A model generated the notes under the pieces. It saw only the letters and a program-made list of their open reading frames with translations. It ran no database searches and was not told where the DNA came from. DNA of 64,000 bases from JALXCH01 sp964495805 (GTDB taxonomy: Bacteria > Calditrichota > Calditrichia > RBG-13-44-9), in assembly GCA_964495805.1 (NCBI GenBank), contig CAZBWV010000042.1, forward strand, positions 1 to 64,000. Reading direction: 5' to 3'. Positions 44,383 through 52,686 of the stretch are shown in pieces (the stretch's first letter is position 1; each line of letters starts with the position of its first letter). A program made the position numbers and the translations under genes.

Positions 44383-45075
44383 TTATTTTTCTTGCTGAAG
44401 CTTTTTCAGTTCCTGTTCGATGTCCAATAGCAGGTCTTTGTACACACCTTCCTGCACCACTTTCATTTCGCCGGATTGAACCAGTTCATTAAGAGTCCGC
44501 AACACTTTGTTTGTAAACTTAACCGTGTTTATGGCAAATTCTTTTAAACGACGAGCATCTTCTTCGTTTTTTTCGTTCATAATCTGTACCATTGTATAAA
44601 GCGGGGTCAGGGAGTTGTTAATGTGGTGACTCAGAGTAACTAATATTTGCTGAATTTGTTTAATCGCCTTAAGCTGGTTCCTCTTTTCTTCAAGTTCCTT
44701 CTGAAGTTCCAGAAGTCGCCTGAACATTCGCATTCGAAGTTGCAATTCTACTGATGTGTACGGAACATAAATAAATTCATCAGCACCTAACTCAAAGGCA
44801 ATCAGCTGTTCGACAACATAATCCTTTTGCACCAGGCAGATTAACGGTTTCAGTTTAAACTGGGAATGTGATTTTAATTTCTGACACAAGTCGGTAGTGG
44901 CCTCCACGTTAGAAGCCATATCCAGGATAATCATATCGTACGTGTTCAGATGCTGATAGAGTTCTGAAATAATATCCTGATAGCTAGCGAACCATTTTAC
45001 CTGAAACCCTTCCTGTTCAAGGTCTTGAACGAAAGATTGACCGACCTGTTCATTTTCGCTGGCGAATAGGATCAT
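44383..45075 (-). CDS. Receiver domain fused to a DHp-like H-box, no ATPase domain
   Basis: The product is 230 residues. Residues 1-118 are a response-regulator receiver: acidic pair near 7-9, phospho-acceptor Asp52 (IILDMAS) and Lys84 (CLVQKDY). The usual Ser/Thr switch residue before this Lys is absent. A coiled coil (120-145) leads to a histidine-kinase-like H-box, LSHHINNSLTPL (His150), and a two-helix bundle to the end. The catalytic ATPase domain is missing. It could be a phosphorelay intermediate, like Spo0B or HPt proteins, or a decoy. No kinase is adjacent. The gene is convergent with the crotonase. Confidence 0.75.
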   Translation of the reverse strand: MILFASENEQVGQSFVQDLEQEGFQVKWFASYQDIISELYQHLNTYDMIILDMASNVEATTDLCQKLKSHSQFKLKPLICLVQKDYVVEQLIAFELGADEFIYVPYTSVELQLRMRMFRRLLELQKELEEKRNQLKAIKQIQQILVTLSHHINNSLTPLYTMVQIMNEKNEEDARRLKEFAINTVKFTNKVLRTLNELVQSGEMKVVQEGVYKDLLLDIEQELKKLQQEK

Positions 45076-45161
45076 TACATATTCCCGAATTAAATAGTTT
45101 TGCTTAATTTAATGAATAAATTTTCGTACCAAAATTTTTTTTCTAAAGGTGAACCCACAAT

Positions 45162-45908
45162 TCATTCCGGCTTTTGTATAAGATATTCGCAACCGGTGGC
45201 CAGGAATTCACGCAAAAATGGAATATTGGGAAATCTCACAATCGGAGTCCCCATGCGATATTTGAAGATGGGACGCAGAAGAAACACCTCCCGTAGCACT
45301 TCCCGGAATCCTGCTGCCCGGTAAAATTTTTCGAACTGGCGGATCGTTAAACCAATCCGGTAATTATGCATCACCGAATCCAGGTATTCCCGCTCCTCTC
45401 CTAAGAGTTTTCCAATTCCGTACCATAAAAACTTCGGCCAGAGGTGAACATACGGGGTGAGTTTCAGGAAGGAATGGGCATGTTGCTGGTGACCGGCAAA
45501 CGGAGAAAAACGTGGCGGGAAGGTAATTAAAGCATAGCCACCGGGATTCAGGAAGTTCCAAATCACATGAAGAGCGGTTTTCCGATCCGGCACATGTTCA
45601 ATCACATCGCGCATTACCACCACATCGAAGCGTTTACCCAGGGTTGCGGGCAGTGAAATGTCGGTGATGTCTCCCTGGTACACCTCACTTCGGGGAGTAA
45701 GGCGGTGAGCCAGTGCTACTCGATTTTCTTCTAACTCGATGCCGACCCCATTTATACCAATTTCCTGCAAATAATCCAGAAAACCTGCCTCGGCGCAACC
45801 AACTTCCAATACGGTTTTATTGCGGAAATCAGGAATGTGTGCTTCCAGATGGGGGACTAAATATTCCCGGGCAAATTTCCGCTGCTCATGAAAATGTTTT
45901 TCCGCCAT
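45162..45908 (-). CDS. Class I SAM-dependent methyltransferase
   Basis: The product is 248 residues from the ATG at 45908; TTG at 45917 is a weaker choice. The SAM site is VLEVGCAEAGFLDYL, the acidic loop is GVGIELEENRVALA, motif III-like QGDITD follows, and MRDVIEHVPDRKTAL with LNPGGYALITFP completes the core. This type often methylates sugars or lipids in surface glycan pathways. No partner genes confirm the substrate. Confidence 0.85.
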   Translation of the reverse strand: MAEKHFHEQRKFAREYLVPHLEAHIPDFRNKTVLEVGCAEAGFLDYLQEIGINGVGIELEENRVALAHRLTPRSEVYQGDITDISLPATLGKRFDVVVMRDVIEHVPDRKTALHVIWNFLNPGGYALITFPPRFSPFAGHQQHAHSFLKLTPYVHLWPKFLWYGIGKLLGEEREYLDSVMHNYRIGLTIRQFEKFYRAAGFREVLREVFLLRPIFKYRMGTPIVRFPNIPFLREFLATGCEYLIQKPE

Positions 45909-46139
45909 GCTCGGCAACCTTTTTGTTTAAGGGTTGCTCCCAACATTTAAATTTACAAAAATTATCCGAACAGGCAAACAGATGTTTCGATCGTCCCTGA
46001 CCGGTAAATGAAATAGATGAATATAACTTTTATCATCGGTTTTATTTGACCAGGTCATTTTCTATATTTATTTCTTTACACATGGATTGGGGGGCTTGAA
46101 AGTCCGAATGATTTGAGTAACCAGCAAAAGGAAGTCAAG

Positions 46140-48116
46140 ATGATGAAGCGTTTTTGGTATTTTATGATTTTTCTGACCGTAGTGTTATTCGGTTGCAAAA
46201 AGGAAGAGATGGTCAGTTTGCCGCCAGCACCCGATTGTGTGATTAGTCCCGCTACATTGGGTTTTCCACTCCGACAACCTTTTTCCGAAACAGGTTTAAC
46301 TCGAGAACAATTTTATCCCGAAGCCATTACTGGCCCCGATACCGGTGGCATCGGATTACAAATAGACCTGAAAGATCCTTCTCTTTTCGGAACCATTTAC
46401 TCCGGTGTGTTTTATTTCGAGAGGGATCGTTCGGATTATTTGTATCAGCGTTTTCGATATCGCTGGCGTCTGGAACATGGTAAAGGGATTATTCCCATCC
46501 ATCGTTTTTTAGGCAAAGCAAGTGTGACCAATGTGAACCACTGGAAAGATGAAGGGGTGGTTGCTTACCGCTTAAACCTCTGGAAGCAATCGGGAGGTCA
46601 GTTTTTACATATGGGACCATACGATTCGGCGGTGCGGTTCCGGGTGGTGGATGGTCAGTTCCGCAAAGCATTAACCATCACCGAAGGTCCTATCGTCAAT
46701 CTGGTCACCTCCGATCATCCGGACTGGTTGGTGATTTCTTTCGAAACGGATACCCTCTCCACTGCCTGGATTGAACTAAAAAGTGGCGCTCGTTTCCGCG
46801 ATGTACAATCCCGGATTCGTCACGAAATACGGGTGGAGGGTCTCCAGCCGGATCGTCTTTACCACTACCGTGTGGTGGCCTGCACGGCAAACGACACGCT
46901 CCGTTCACCCTACTTTCCGGTGCGGACGGCACCAGCCATGGGGGATCCTGATGTTGCATTCGCTTACACAGGCGACGGCCGTTCCGGATACGGTGGCGGA
47001 GATCGGGAATACATGGGAGTTAATCGGGCTGTGCTGGAGCAAATCGGGGCAGCGATTTACCGCCATGGTGCCCGCTTCCTGCTTTTTGGGGGCGATATGA
47101 TTAACGGCTTTACCGATGTTACAGAAGATTTTGTGCTGCAACTAAAAGCATTTAAACAGTCGCTGTTCGGATATCTTGTGCAGCGCCCGCTGTACACCGC
47201 CATAGGCAACCACGAAGCGCTTCTGTATGTATTCGATGACGGGAGTCGATACGGACTGGGGATCGACCGCTGGCCTTACGAAACCCAGAGCGTGGAAGCT
47301 CAATTTGCCCGTGAATTTGTGCATCCCTCCAATGGTCCCAGGCCCTATCCCGGTCTGCCTCCCTATCGGGAAAATGTATATTCCTTCCACTACGGAAACG
47401 TGAAGATCATTGTGTACAATAACAACTACTGGTGGACTTCTCACCGCTGGATACCCCGGCTGGGAGGTTGTCCGGAGGGCTATGTATTACCCAACCAGCT
47501 GGAATGGATTCGGGAACAGATCCGCCAGGCAGATGAAAATCCCGAGGTGAAATATGTGTTTCTCATGGCGCAGGAACCGGTTTTCCCTAATGGCGGCCAT
47601 CCCAAAGATGCCATGTGGTATTATGGAGACAACCGAATGCGGGCGTATATGGCACATCCGGGAGCGCAGGGTAAAAAGGTCAAACCTTTCGAGAAGGGAA
47701 TCATTGAAATGCGCAACGAGTTCTGGGAGATAGTGAGTAACTCCCCTAAAGTGGCGGCCGTCCTGGGTAGCGATGAACATGCCTATCACCGAACCCTGAT
47801 CACCCGTCAAACTCCGGTGGGTATTTTCCCCGACGACGATGTGAACGGAAACGGAAAACTGGATGATGGCAGGTTCTCACCCAATCCCCGGTTCAAATAT
47901 CCGTTGTGGCACATTGTTTCCGGTGGTGCCGGTGCACCTTATTACACCCAGCAACAAACCCCATGGAGCGATTGGGTAAAAATTTACATATCCCATTATA
48001 ATTATCTTTTGTTCCGGGAAGTCGATAATAAAATGCAACTTAAGGTATTTACCTTAACCGGCCAATTGCTGGACGAAGTGGATGATCTGATGGCGGTTAA
48101 AAAACAGGTGTTTTGA
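46140..48116 (+). CDS. Metallophosphatase lipoprotein (purple-acid-phosphatase-like)
   Basis: The product is 658 residues from the ATG at 46140 (46143 also possible) after AAAGGAAG. A lipobox ends LFGC, so it is an envelope lipoprotein. A fibronectin-like region of about 200 residues, with the purple acid phosphatase pattern (VEGLQPDRLYHYRV), leads to the metal site: YTGDGRSG, FGGDMINGF, AIGNHEA, then LGSDEHAYHR. These hold the two metal ions. A calcium-loop-like DDDVNGNGKLDD follows. It hydrolyses phosphoesters outside the cytoplasm; the natural substrate is unknown. The last 20 residues have no anchor. Confidence 0.85.
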   Translation: MMKRFWYFMIFLTVVLFGCKKEEMVSLPPAPDCVISPATLGFPLRQPFSETGLTREQFYPEAITGPDTGGIGLQIDLKDPSLFGTIYSGVFYFERDRSDYLYQRFRYRWRLEHGKGIIPIHRFLGKASVTNVNHWKDEGVVAYRLNLWKQSGGQFLHMGPYDSAVRFRVVDGQFRKALTITEGPIVNLVTSDHPDWLVISFETDTLSTAWIELKSGARFRDVQSRIRHEIRVEGLQPDRLYHYRVVACTANDTLRSPYFPVRTAPAMGDPDVAFAYTGDGRSGYGGGDREYMGVNRAVLEQIGAAIYRHGARFLLFGGDMINGFTDVTEDFVLQLKAFKQSLFGYLVQRPLYTAIGNHEALLYVFDDGSRYGLGIDRWPYETQSVEAQFAREFVHPSNGPRPYPGLPPYRENVYSFHYGNVKIIVYNNNYWWTSHRWIPRLGGCPEGYVLPNQLEWIREQIRQADENPEVKYVFLMAQEPVFPNGGHPKDAMWYYGDNRMRAYMAHPGAQGKKVKPFEKGIIEMRNEFWEIVSNSPKVAAVLGSDEHAYHRTLITRQTPVGIFPDDDVNGNGKLDDGRFSPNPRFKYPLWHIVSGGAGAPYYTQQQTPWSDWVKIYISHYNYLLFREVDNKMQLKVFTLTGQLLDEVDDLMAVKKQVF

Positions 48117-48178
48117 GAGATTACCCGATAGGGGCTTTTCTACGCTCCACAGCAATTCGATAATTCAGGAGGAACCAT

Positions 48179-48550
48179 ATGGCAGAATATATCCCCGGTG
48201 TCACCCCGGACAGGAGAAAGGGTCCGGATTTACTCCTCAGGGCGTTGAACTGGTTTATCATCATCGGCTGGTTGCTGATGTTTGTGGCGCTGATTTTAGC
48301 CAGTGTGGCCAAACCTCAGACGCAGACTTTCTTCGACCGGCTGGTGCACATTACTCCGAAAACTACCTGGGATGTTCGACTGGTAACCTATATCCTGTAT
48401 ATCATGATTCTGGGATTACTGATTAGCGTTGTGGGACTGTTTATTAATTTAAAACGCAATCGCCGCAAAGAGGACGAACTGCGCGTTTCCTTCATCCTGA
48501 TCGGGATGATGTCCATCATCGGAATGCTCATCTACTTTATGCTGTTTTAA
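48179..48550 (+). CDS. Small membrane protein of unknown function
   Basis: The product is 123 residues with three membrane helices (about 23-45, 70-90 and 102-122) and a charged N-terminus. A strong AGGAGGA site precedes the ATG. I do not recognise it. It is 24 bases before the methyltransferase gene, so probably co-transcribed. Confidence 0.6.
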   Translation: MAEYIPGVTPDRRKGPDLLLRALNWFIIIGWLLMFVALILASVAKPQTQTFFDRLVHITPKTTWDVRLVTYILYIMILGLLISVVGLFINLKRNRRKEDELRVSFILIGMMSIIGMLIYFMLF

Positions 48551-48573
48551 TCTGTGAAAGGAGAAATTTTTTC

Positions 48574-49746
48574 ATGACTCAACCTGTGATTATTTTAAAA
48601 CCCCATCGATTGAATCGAATTCACCGTTTGTTTCCGGAACTGTATCGAAACGATTTTTATCAGATTCGCGGGAATCCGCAGGCGGGCGATCTGGTGCGAT
48701 TGATTGCCGATGATGGGGATTTTGCCGGGATTGGTTATTTCAATCCGAAATCGCAGACCATTGTTCGTGTGTTAACCATTCAGGATGAACCGATTGATCG
48801 GCAATTTTTTACCCGGAAGCTGGAGCAGGCCTTCCGCCGCAGGGATGGGTTCTCGGCTGATAGCAACACTGTTCGCCTGTTTCACGGGTTTGCAGACGGA
48901 TTACCCGGTTTGTTTATCGATCGGGTGGATGAAACCCTGATTTTACAGGCAACCACGTTTTTTATGGATAAACAGAGAGAACTACTTGGCCAGCTGGCTG
49001 CCGAACTGACCGGTTCCTCCCGGGTGCTTTACCTGTCCCGAAAAGATGAGAGTGAAATGCTGAAAGATGCGATGTTCCCTCTGGTCGGGAGTGTGCCGGA
49101 ACGATTGCAGATCCGGGAAGGGGCATTTACCTGGGAGGTGACTCCAGCGGAACTGTACCGTTCGTTTTTCCCGGACGAACGCCAAATTCGGCATGCCGTC
49201 GCCCGACTTACCCAACCTGCCCGTGCTGTGCTGGACCTATTTGCCGGCATCGGGACGCTGGAGTGTTCCATTGCTTCGAATGACACCAGGAAAGAAATTG
49301 TGGCGATAGAACCGGGCGAGAACATGTTGCAACAAGCCAGACAGTTCTGCCAGCAAAGATTCGACAAAGTTCCCGTGGAATGGATAGCGGACGATCCCCT
49401 GGAAGCGCTGTACCGTTTGCAGGAGCAGGGAAGACAATTCGATGTGGTACTCATTCATCCGCCATTCCAGACCCGGGATGTAAGGGAATATAAACGGATT
49501 AAATGGCGCTACTGGTATTACGTGTTTCATGCGCTTCCCCTTCTCCGGCCAGGAGGCTATCTGTTGGTGAGCACCCGTTCGGCTCATTTTTCCCAGGACA
49601 ATCTGGTGCAAACCATTGCGCAGGCAGCCAGCGGACGCGGACTTCCCATTTACCTGCGCGAAACCCTGACGCCACCACCGGATTATCCCTATCTGTTGCA
49701 GTATCCTCAAACGTTTTATCTGAAAGCGGTTGTTTGTCAGATTTAA
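48574..49746 (+). CDS. RlmI-like class I SAM-dependent rRNA methyltransferase
   Basis: The product is 390 residues, following AAAGGAGA. The N-terminal PUA-like fold (HRLNRIHRLFPELYRND; AGDLVRLIADDGDFAGIGYFN, split here), the EEHD-like middle (RLFHGFADGLPGLFIDR) and the C-terminal methyltransferase core follow the RlmI/RlmK plan. The SAM motif reads LDLFAGIGTLE. The usual DPP of motif IV is IHPPF here, an altered active-site loop, which casts some doubt on the exact target base. It most likely modifies a C5 of 23S cytosine. Confidence 0.8.
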   Translation: MTQPVIILKPHRLNRIHRLFPELYRNDFYQIRGNPQAGDLVRLIADDGDFAGIGYFNPKSQTIVRVLTIQDEPIDRQFFTRKLEQAFRRRDGFSADSNTVRLFHGFADGLPGLFIDRVDETLILQATTFFMDKQRELLGQLAAELTGSSRVLYLSRKDESEMLKDAMFPLVGSVPERLQIREGAFTWEVTPAELYRSFFPDERQIRHAVARLTQPARAVLDLFAGIGTLECSIASNDTRKEIVAIEPGENMLQQARQFCQQRFDKVPVEWIADDPLEALYRLQEQGRQFDVVLIHPPFQTRDVREYKRIKWRYWYYVFHALPLLRPGGYLLVSTRSAHFSQDNLVQTIAQAASGRGLPIYLRETLTPPPDYPYLLQYPQTFYLKAVVCQI

Positions 49747-49786
49747 ATACAATCTACAAGTTTCAATGGGATAAACAGGGTAAATC

Positions 49787-50572
49787 ATGGAATCCATTTA
49801 TCGGAAAGCAGCCCGGATGATTTTAAACGCCCGTCATGTAACGGCATTTACCGGTGCGGGGATTTCGGTGGAAAGCGGGATTCCTCCCTTTCGGGGTGAA
49901 GGTGGATTGTGGAGTAAGTACGATCCGATCTTTCTGGAAATTAACTACTTTCATACCCATCCGGCGGAGTCCTGGAAGTTAATCAAAGAAATTTTTTACG
50001 ACTTTTTTGGTAAAGCCAGCCCTAACGAAGCGCATCGGGTACTGGCATGGATGGAACAGCAGGGATTGCTCAAAGCAGTGATTACTCAGAACATCGATAA
50101 TTTGCACCAGGAAGCCGGAAGCCAGACGGTGTACGAATTTCACGGAAATTCTCAGAAGTTGGTCTGTACGGTGTGCCATCGGGAGTACCGGGTTCAGGAA
50201 GTGAATCTGGAGCAACTTCCGCCTACCTGTCCGTTTTGTGGCGGATTGTTAAAACCGGATTTTGTTTTCTTTGGCGAACCCATTCCCGAACCGGCCAATT
50301 CCAGCTCCTTTCGGGAGGCAGAAATTGCCGATGTGTTTTTGCTGATTGGTACCAGCGGCGAAATTATGCCCGCCTCCATGATTCCCCAGATTGCCAAATC
50401 CCATGGGGCAAAAATTATTGAAGTGAATTTGACACCATCCAATTACACACACCAAATCACCGACATTTTTCTCCGCGGTAAAGCCACGGAAGTAATGCGC
50501 AAGCTCAAGGAAGCGATTCTGGAGCTGAGGGGAAACGTACCTGAAGGACAACATACAGGGGAGCCGCAATGA
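49787..50572 (+). CDS. cobB: NAD-dependent protein deacylase (sirtuin)
   Basis: The product is 261 residues. NAD-binding landmarks: FTGAGISVESGIPPFRG (residues 21 on) and TQNIDNLHQEAG. The catalytic His119 is in YEFHGN, followed by four zinc Cys (VCTVC and CPFCGG). LIGTSGEIMPASMIP completes the fold. It removes acyl groups from lysine with NAD. The hydrophobic stretch where class III sirtuins hold Tyr-Arg for succinyl lysines reads HTHPAESWKLIKEIFYDFF (Tyr but no clear Arg), so I keep the acyl preference open. Its stop overlaps the next start (ATGA). Confidence 0.9.
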   Translation: MESIYRKAARMILNARHVTAFTGAGISVESGIPPFRGEGGLWSKYDPIFLEINYFHTHPAESWKLIKEIFYDFFGKASPNEAHRVLAWMEQQGLLKAVITQNIDNLHQEAGSQTVYEFHGNSQKLVCTVCHREYRVQEVNLEQLPPTCPFCGGLLKPDFVFFGEPIPEPANSSSFREAEIADVFLLIGTSGEIMPASMIPQIAKSHGAKIIEVNLTPSNYTHQITDIFLRGKATEVMRKLKEAILELRGNVPEGQHTGEPQ

Positions 50573-50928
50573 GTGAAATTCTTATTTTTATTTTAATCGG
50601 CGCCATTGCCGGGCTGGTAATGGGGCTGGTAGGTGTGGGGGGTGGTGCGATCATCATTTTTTCGCTGTTGATGATTGCCCATTTTCCGCAGAAGCTGGCT
50701 CAGGGAACCACCCTGTTTATTGTGGCGGCACCGGTAAGTTTGCTGGCTGCTTACAATTACTATCGCCACGGGTTTGTGGATTTAAAAGCCGGGCTGCTTA
50801 TTATGCTCTTTTTTCTGTTGTTTAGCTTTCTGGGTTCGGAGCTGGCCGCCCTTTTCCCTCGCACCGTACTCAAAACCCTGCTGGGTATCATGCTGATTCT
50901 GATGGGTATCAAACTGGTGTTTTTATAA
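50569..50928 (+). CDS. Half-length TauE/SafE-like membrane protein
   Basis: The product is 119 residues with four membrane helices. The opening GAIAGLVMGLVGVGGGAIII is the glycine-rich motif of the TauE/SafE exporter family, and a second LAQGTTLF segment is also typical. Full proteins are about 250 residues with two such halves; here only the N-terminal half is present and it ends in its own stop and terminator. It may act as a dimer, as some half-size members do. It is coupled to cobB by a four-base overlap. Confidence 0.75.
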   Translation: MSEILIFILIGAIAGLVMGLVGVGGGAIIIFSLLMIAHFPQKLAQGTTLFIVAAPVSLLAAYNYYRHGFVDLKAGLLIMLFFLLFSFLGSELAALFPRTVLKTLLGIMLILMGIKLVFL

Positions 50929-50961
50929 AAATTTTTTCTGTTAGAAAATAACACTACCTGT

Positions 50962-50997
50962 AAAAATAAAAAAGCCGCGGAAGATTGATCTTCCGCG
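50962..50997 (-). terminator. Terminator of the OmpA gene (minus strand)
   Basis: CGCGGAAGAT (50976-50985) and ATCTTCCGCG (50988-50997) form a perfect ten-base stem. On the minus strand it is followed by GGCTTTTTTATTTTTA. It probably also stops transcription from the plus-strand gene before it. Confidence 0.85.
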
Positions 50998-51022
50998 ACT
51001 TTCCCCCTGAGGTAGCTTCTGG

Positions 51023-51109
51023 CTATTTAATGCGATAAAATTCAATGCGCCGATTCTTGGCACGCCCTTCTGCGGGGTCGCTGGGTGCAATGGGAAATTC
51101 CGGGCCCTA
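51023..51109 (-). other. In-frame C-terminal tail of the OmpA gene after the premature TAG
   Basis: Reading past the TAG (51109 to 51107) in the same frame gives GPEFPIAPSDPAEGRAKNRR (20 residues) then IEFYRIK and a stop. PIAxxxxxEGRAxNRR(V/I)EF is the conserved end of OmpA domains, so the TAG replaces a Tyr codon of the GYG motif. TAG ends several other genes here, so recoding is unlikely. Confidence 0.85.
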
Positions 51110-52402
51110 TCCTTTGGCAATTAAACGCTTGCCGTCAACTCCTTTGGAAATCAGGTAATTCCGTACCGATTCAGCGCGTCGCTGCGAAAGTCTGACGTTG
51201 GCTTTATAACTGCCGGTATTGTCCGTGTATCCCCGAATTTCAACCACAATATCCGGGTTTTCCTTTAATGTTTTGGCCACTTTGTCCAGAATTTGTTTCG
51301 ATTCCGGGGTCAGCTCCGCACTGTTGGTTTTAAAATATACTCCCTCTAACACAATTGCTTGACCCTGTGCAACCGCAATGGCTGGTTTTTCATCAGGGCA
51401 TCCGTCTTCGTCCTGATAGCCATTCATGGTTTCTGCAGTGCTCTGACCGGCAGCCACAGTCTGATCGGTACCGGGGCATTTGTCCTGTGAATCCGGAATA
51501 CCATCACCATCATTATCCGGGTCGGGTACACCATCTTCATCCTGGAAGTGGTCCATGTCCTCTGCCTGATTGGGGGCTTTGTCTTTCACATCCGGAATCC
51601 CATCGCCGTCGTTGTCCGGATCCGGGATACCGTCTTCGTCTTTGTAACCGTCATGGTCTTCCGGTTCCAGCGGTGCCTGGTCATCAACATCCGGAATCCC
51701 GTCAGCGTCATTGTCCAGGTCCGGGGCACCATCTTCATCCTGATAGCCGTCGAAATCCTCCGCCCGCAGGGGATCCGCATCGTTCTTGTCCAGAATGCCA
51801 TCTCCATCGGTATCCCTGGGAGGGGCAAAGTGAATGGTCACACCGATGGAAGCGGTCCACCAGCCATCGTCATGGTCGGGGGATTTCAGATCGTCCAGAT
51901 AATCAGTTCCTGAAAAGTGGTAGAGAGCTTCCAGGTCCAGACTAATCTTTTCACTGACCTGAAATGCCATCCCGCCACCTACCGGAAAACCCAGCTGGGA
52001 ATTGCTGTACACATCCGCCTGATTGTTGGGTTTGGGCTCTCCGTTACCAAATTGCGGATCGTAGGTGAACAATTCCAGTCCACCGGTAAGGTAAGGACTG
52101 AATGAAGCTTTTCCCAATGGTCGCAGCACCAGCATCGGGGCAATACTGTTAATACGGCTTTCGAAATACTGATCTCCGCCGTTTCCATCCGCTCCGAGAT
52201 GAGCCATGGAGCCAACCAGCGAGACCCCGAACTTCTCATGTACCCAGGCTGTAAAGGATAATCCGGCGTAGCCCCAGGTTTTCTCATTGGTTAAATCGCC
52301 GGTGTAACGCGAAACGCCTCCTTTGAATCCCAGCGAAAAATCCACTGCCTGAACAGCGGTGAGAAAACTGAGAGTTAAGACGAACAGTAATACTTTTTTC
52401 AT
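51107..52402 (-). CDS. OmpA-family protein with TSP type-3 repeats, cut by an in-frame TAG
   Basis: The product as encoded is 431 residues. Signal peptide MKKVLLFVLTLSFLTAVQA; a beta-barrel (about 20-185); calcium-type TSP3 repeats (about 190-315, DxDGDGIPDxxD type, five or so copies); then an OmpA/MotB peptidoglycan-binding domain (about 340-431) including VEIRGYTDNTG and LSQRRAESVRNYL. The domain stops at LIAKG, where the family has GYG...PIA..., because of a TAG at 51107-51109. The matching tail follows in frame to 51023. It follows a strong AAGGAGGAG site. It should tie the outer membrane to the cell wall; loss of the tail may weaken this. Confidence 0.8.
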   Translation of the reverse strand: MKKVLLFVLTLSFLTAVQAVDFSLGFKGGVSRYTGDLTNEKTWGYAGLSFTAWVHEKFGVSLVGSMAHLGADGNGGDQYFESRINSIAPMLVLRPLGKASFSPYLTGGLELFTYDPQFGNGEPKPNNQADVYSNSQLGFPVGGGMAFQVSEKISLDLEALYHFSGTDYLDDLKSPDHDDGWWTASIGVTIHFAPPRDTDGDGILDKNDADPLRAEDFDGYQDEDGAPDLDNDADGIPDVDDQAPLEPEDHDGYKDEDGIPDPDNDGDGIPDVKDKAPNQAEDMDHFQDEDGVPDPDNDGDGIPDSQDKCPGTDQTVAAGQSTAETMNGYQDEDGCPDEKPAIAVAQGQAIVLEGVYFKTNSAELTPESKQILDKVAKTLKENPDIVVEIRGYTDNTGSYKANVRLSQRRAESVRNYLISKGVDGKRLIAKG

Positions 52403-52686
52403 ATCTCCTCCTTGGTTTAAATCAATCGACCTTTAGCGTTCCGTGAAAAGACAAATACCATTCCACAATTTTCAAATGAGATGCGGTGACCGGTTTTTGA
52501 AGAAGAAAAGTGAAAAAAGAGTAAAATTATCCGGGTGTTATTGTGATGTTGCTGGTATTATGCAAAAAATAGTGGTAATGTTGCAGCAGAAACAATACGG
52601 TGTGTGTTTAAGGAAAATTTATCTGGAGTAGGATGGTGATTTGGTTGTGGGTTAAACCACCGGGTGGCGGGTGAAAATCCCCACTT

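Noticed and set aside
52403..52686. Gap between ompA and mutS2, with a 62-codon plus-strand frame at 52443-52631
   Set aside because: The frame lacks a ribosome site, homology or hydrophobic pattern; I see no gene in this gap.
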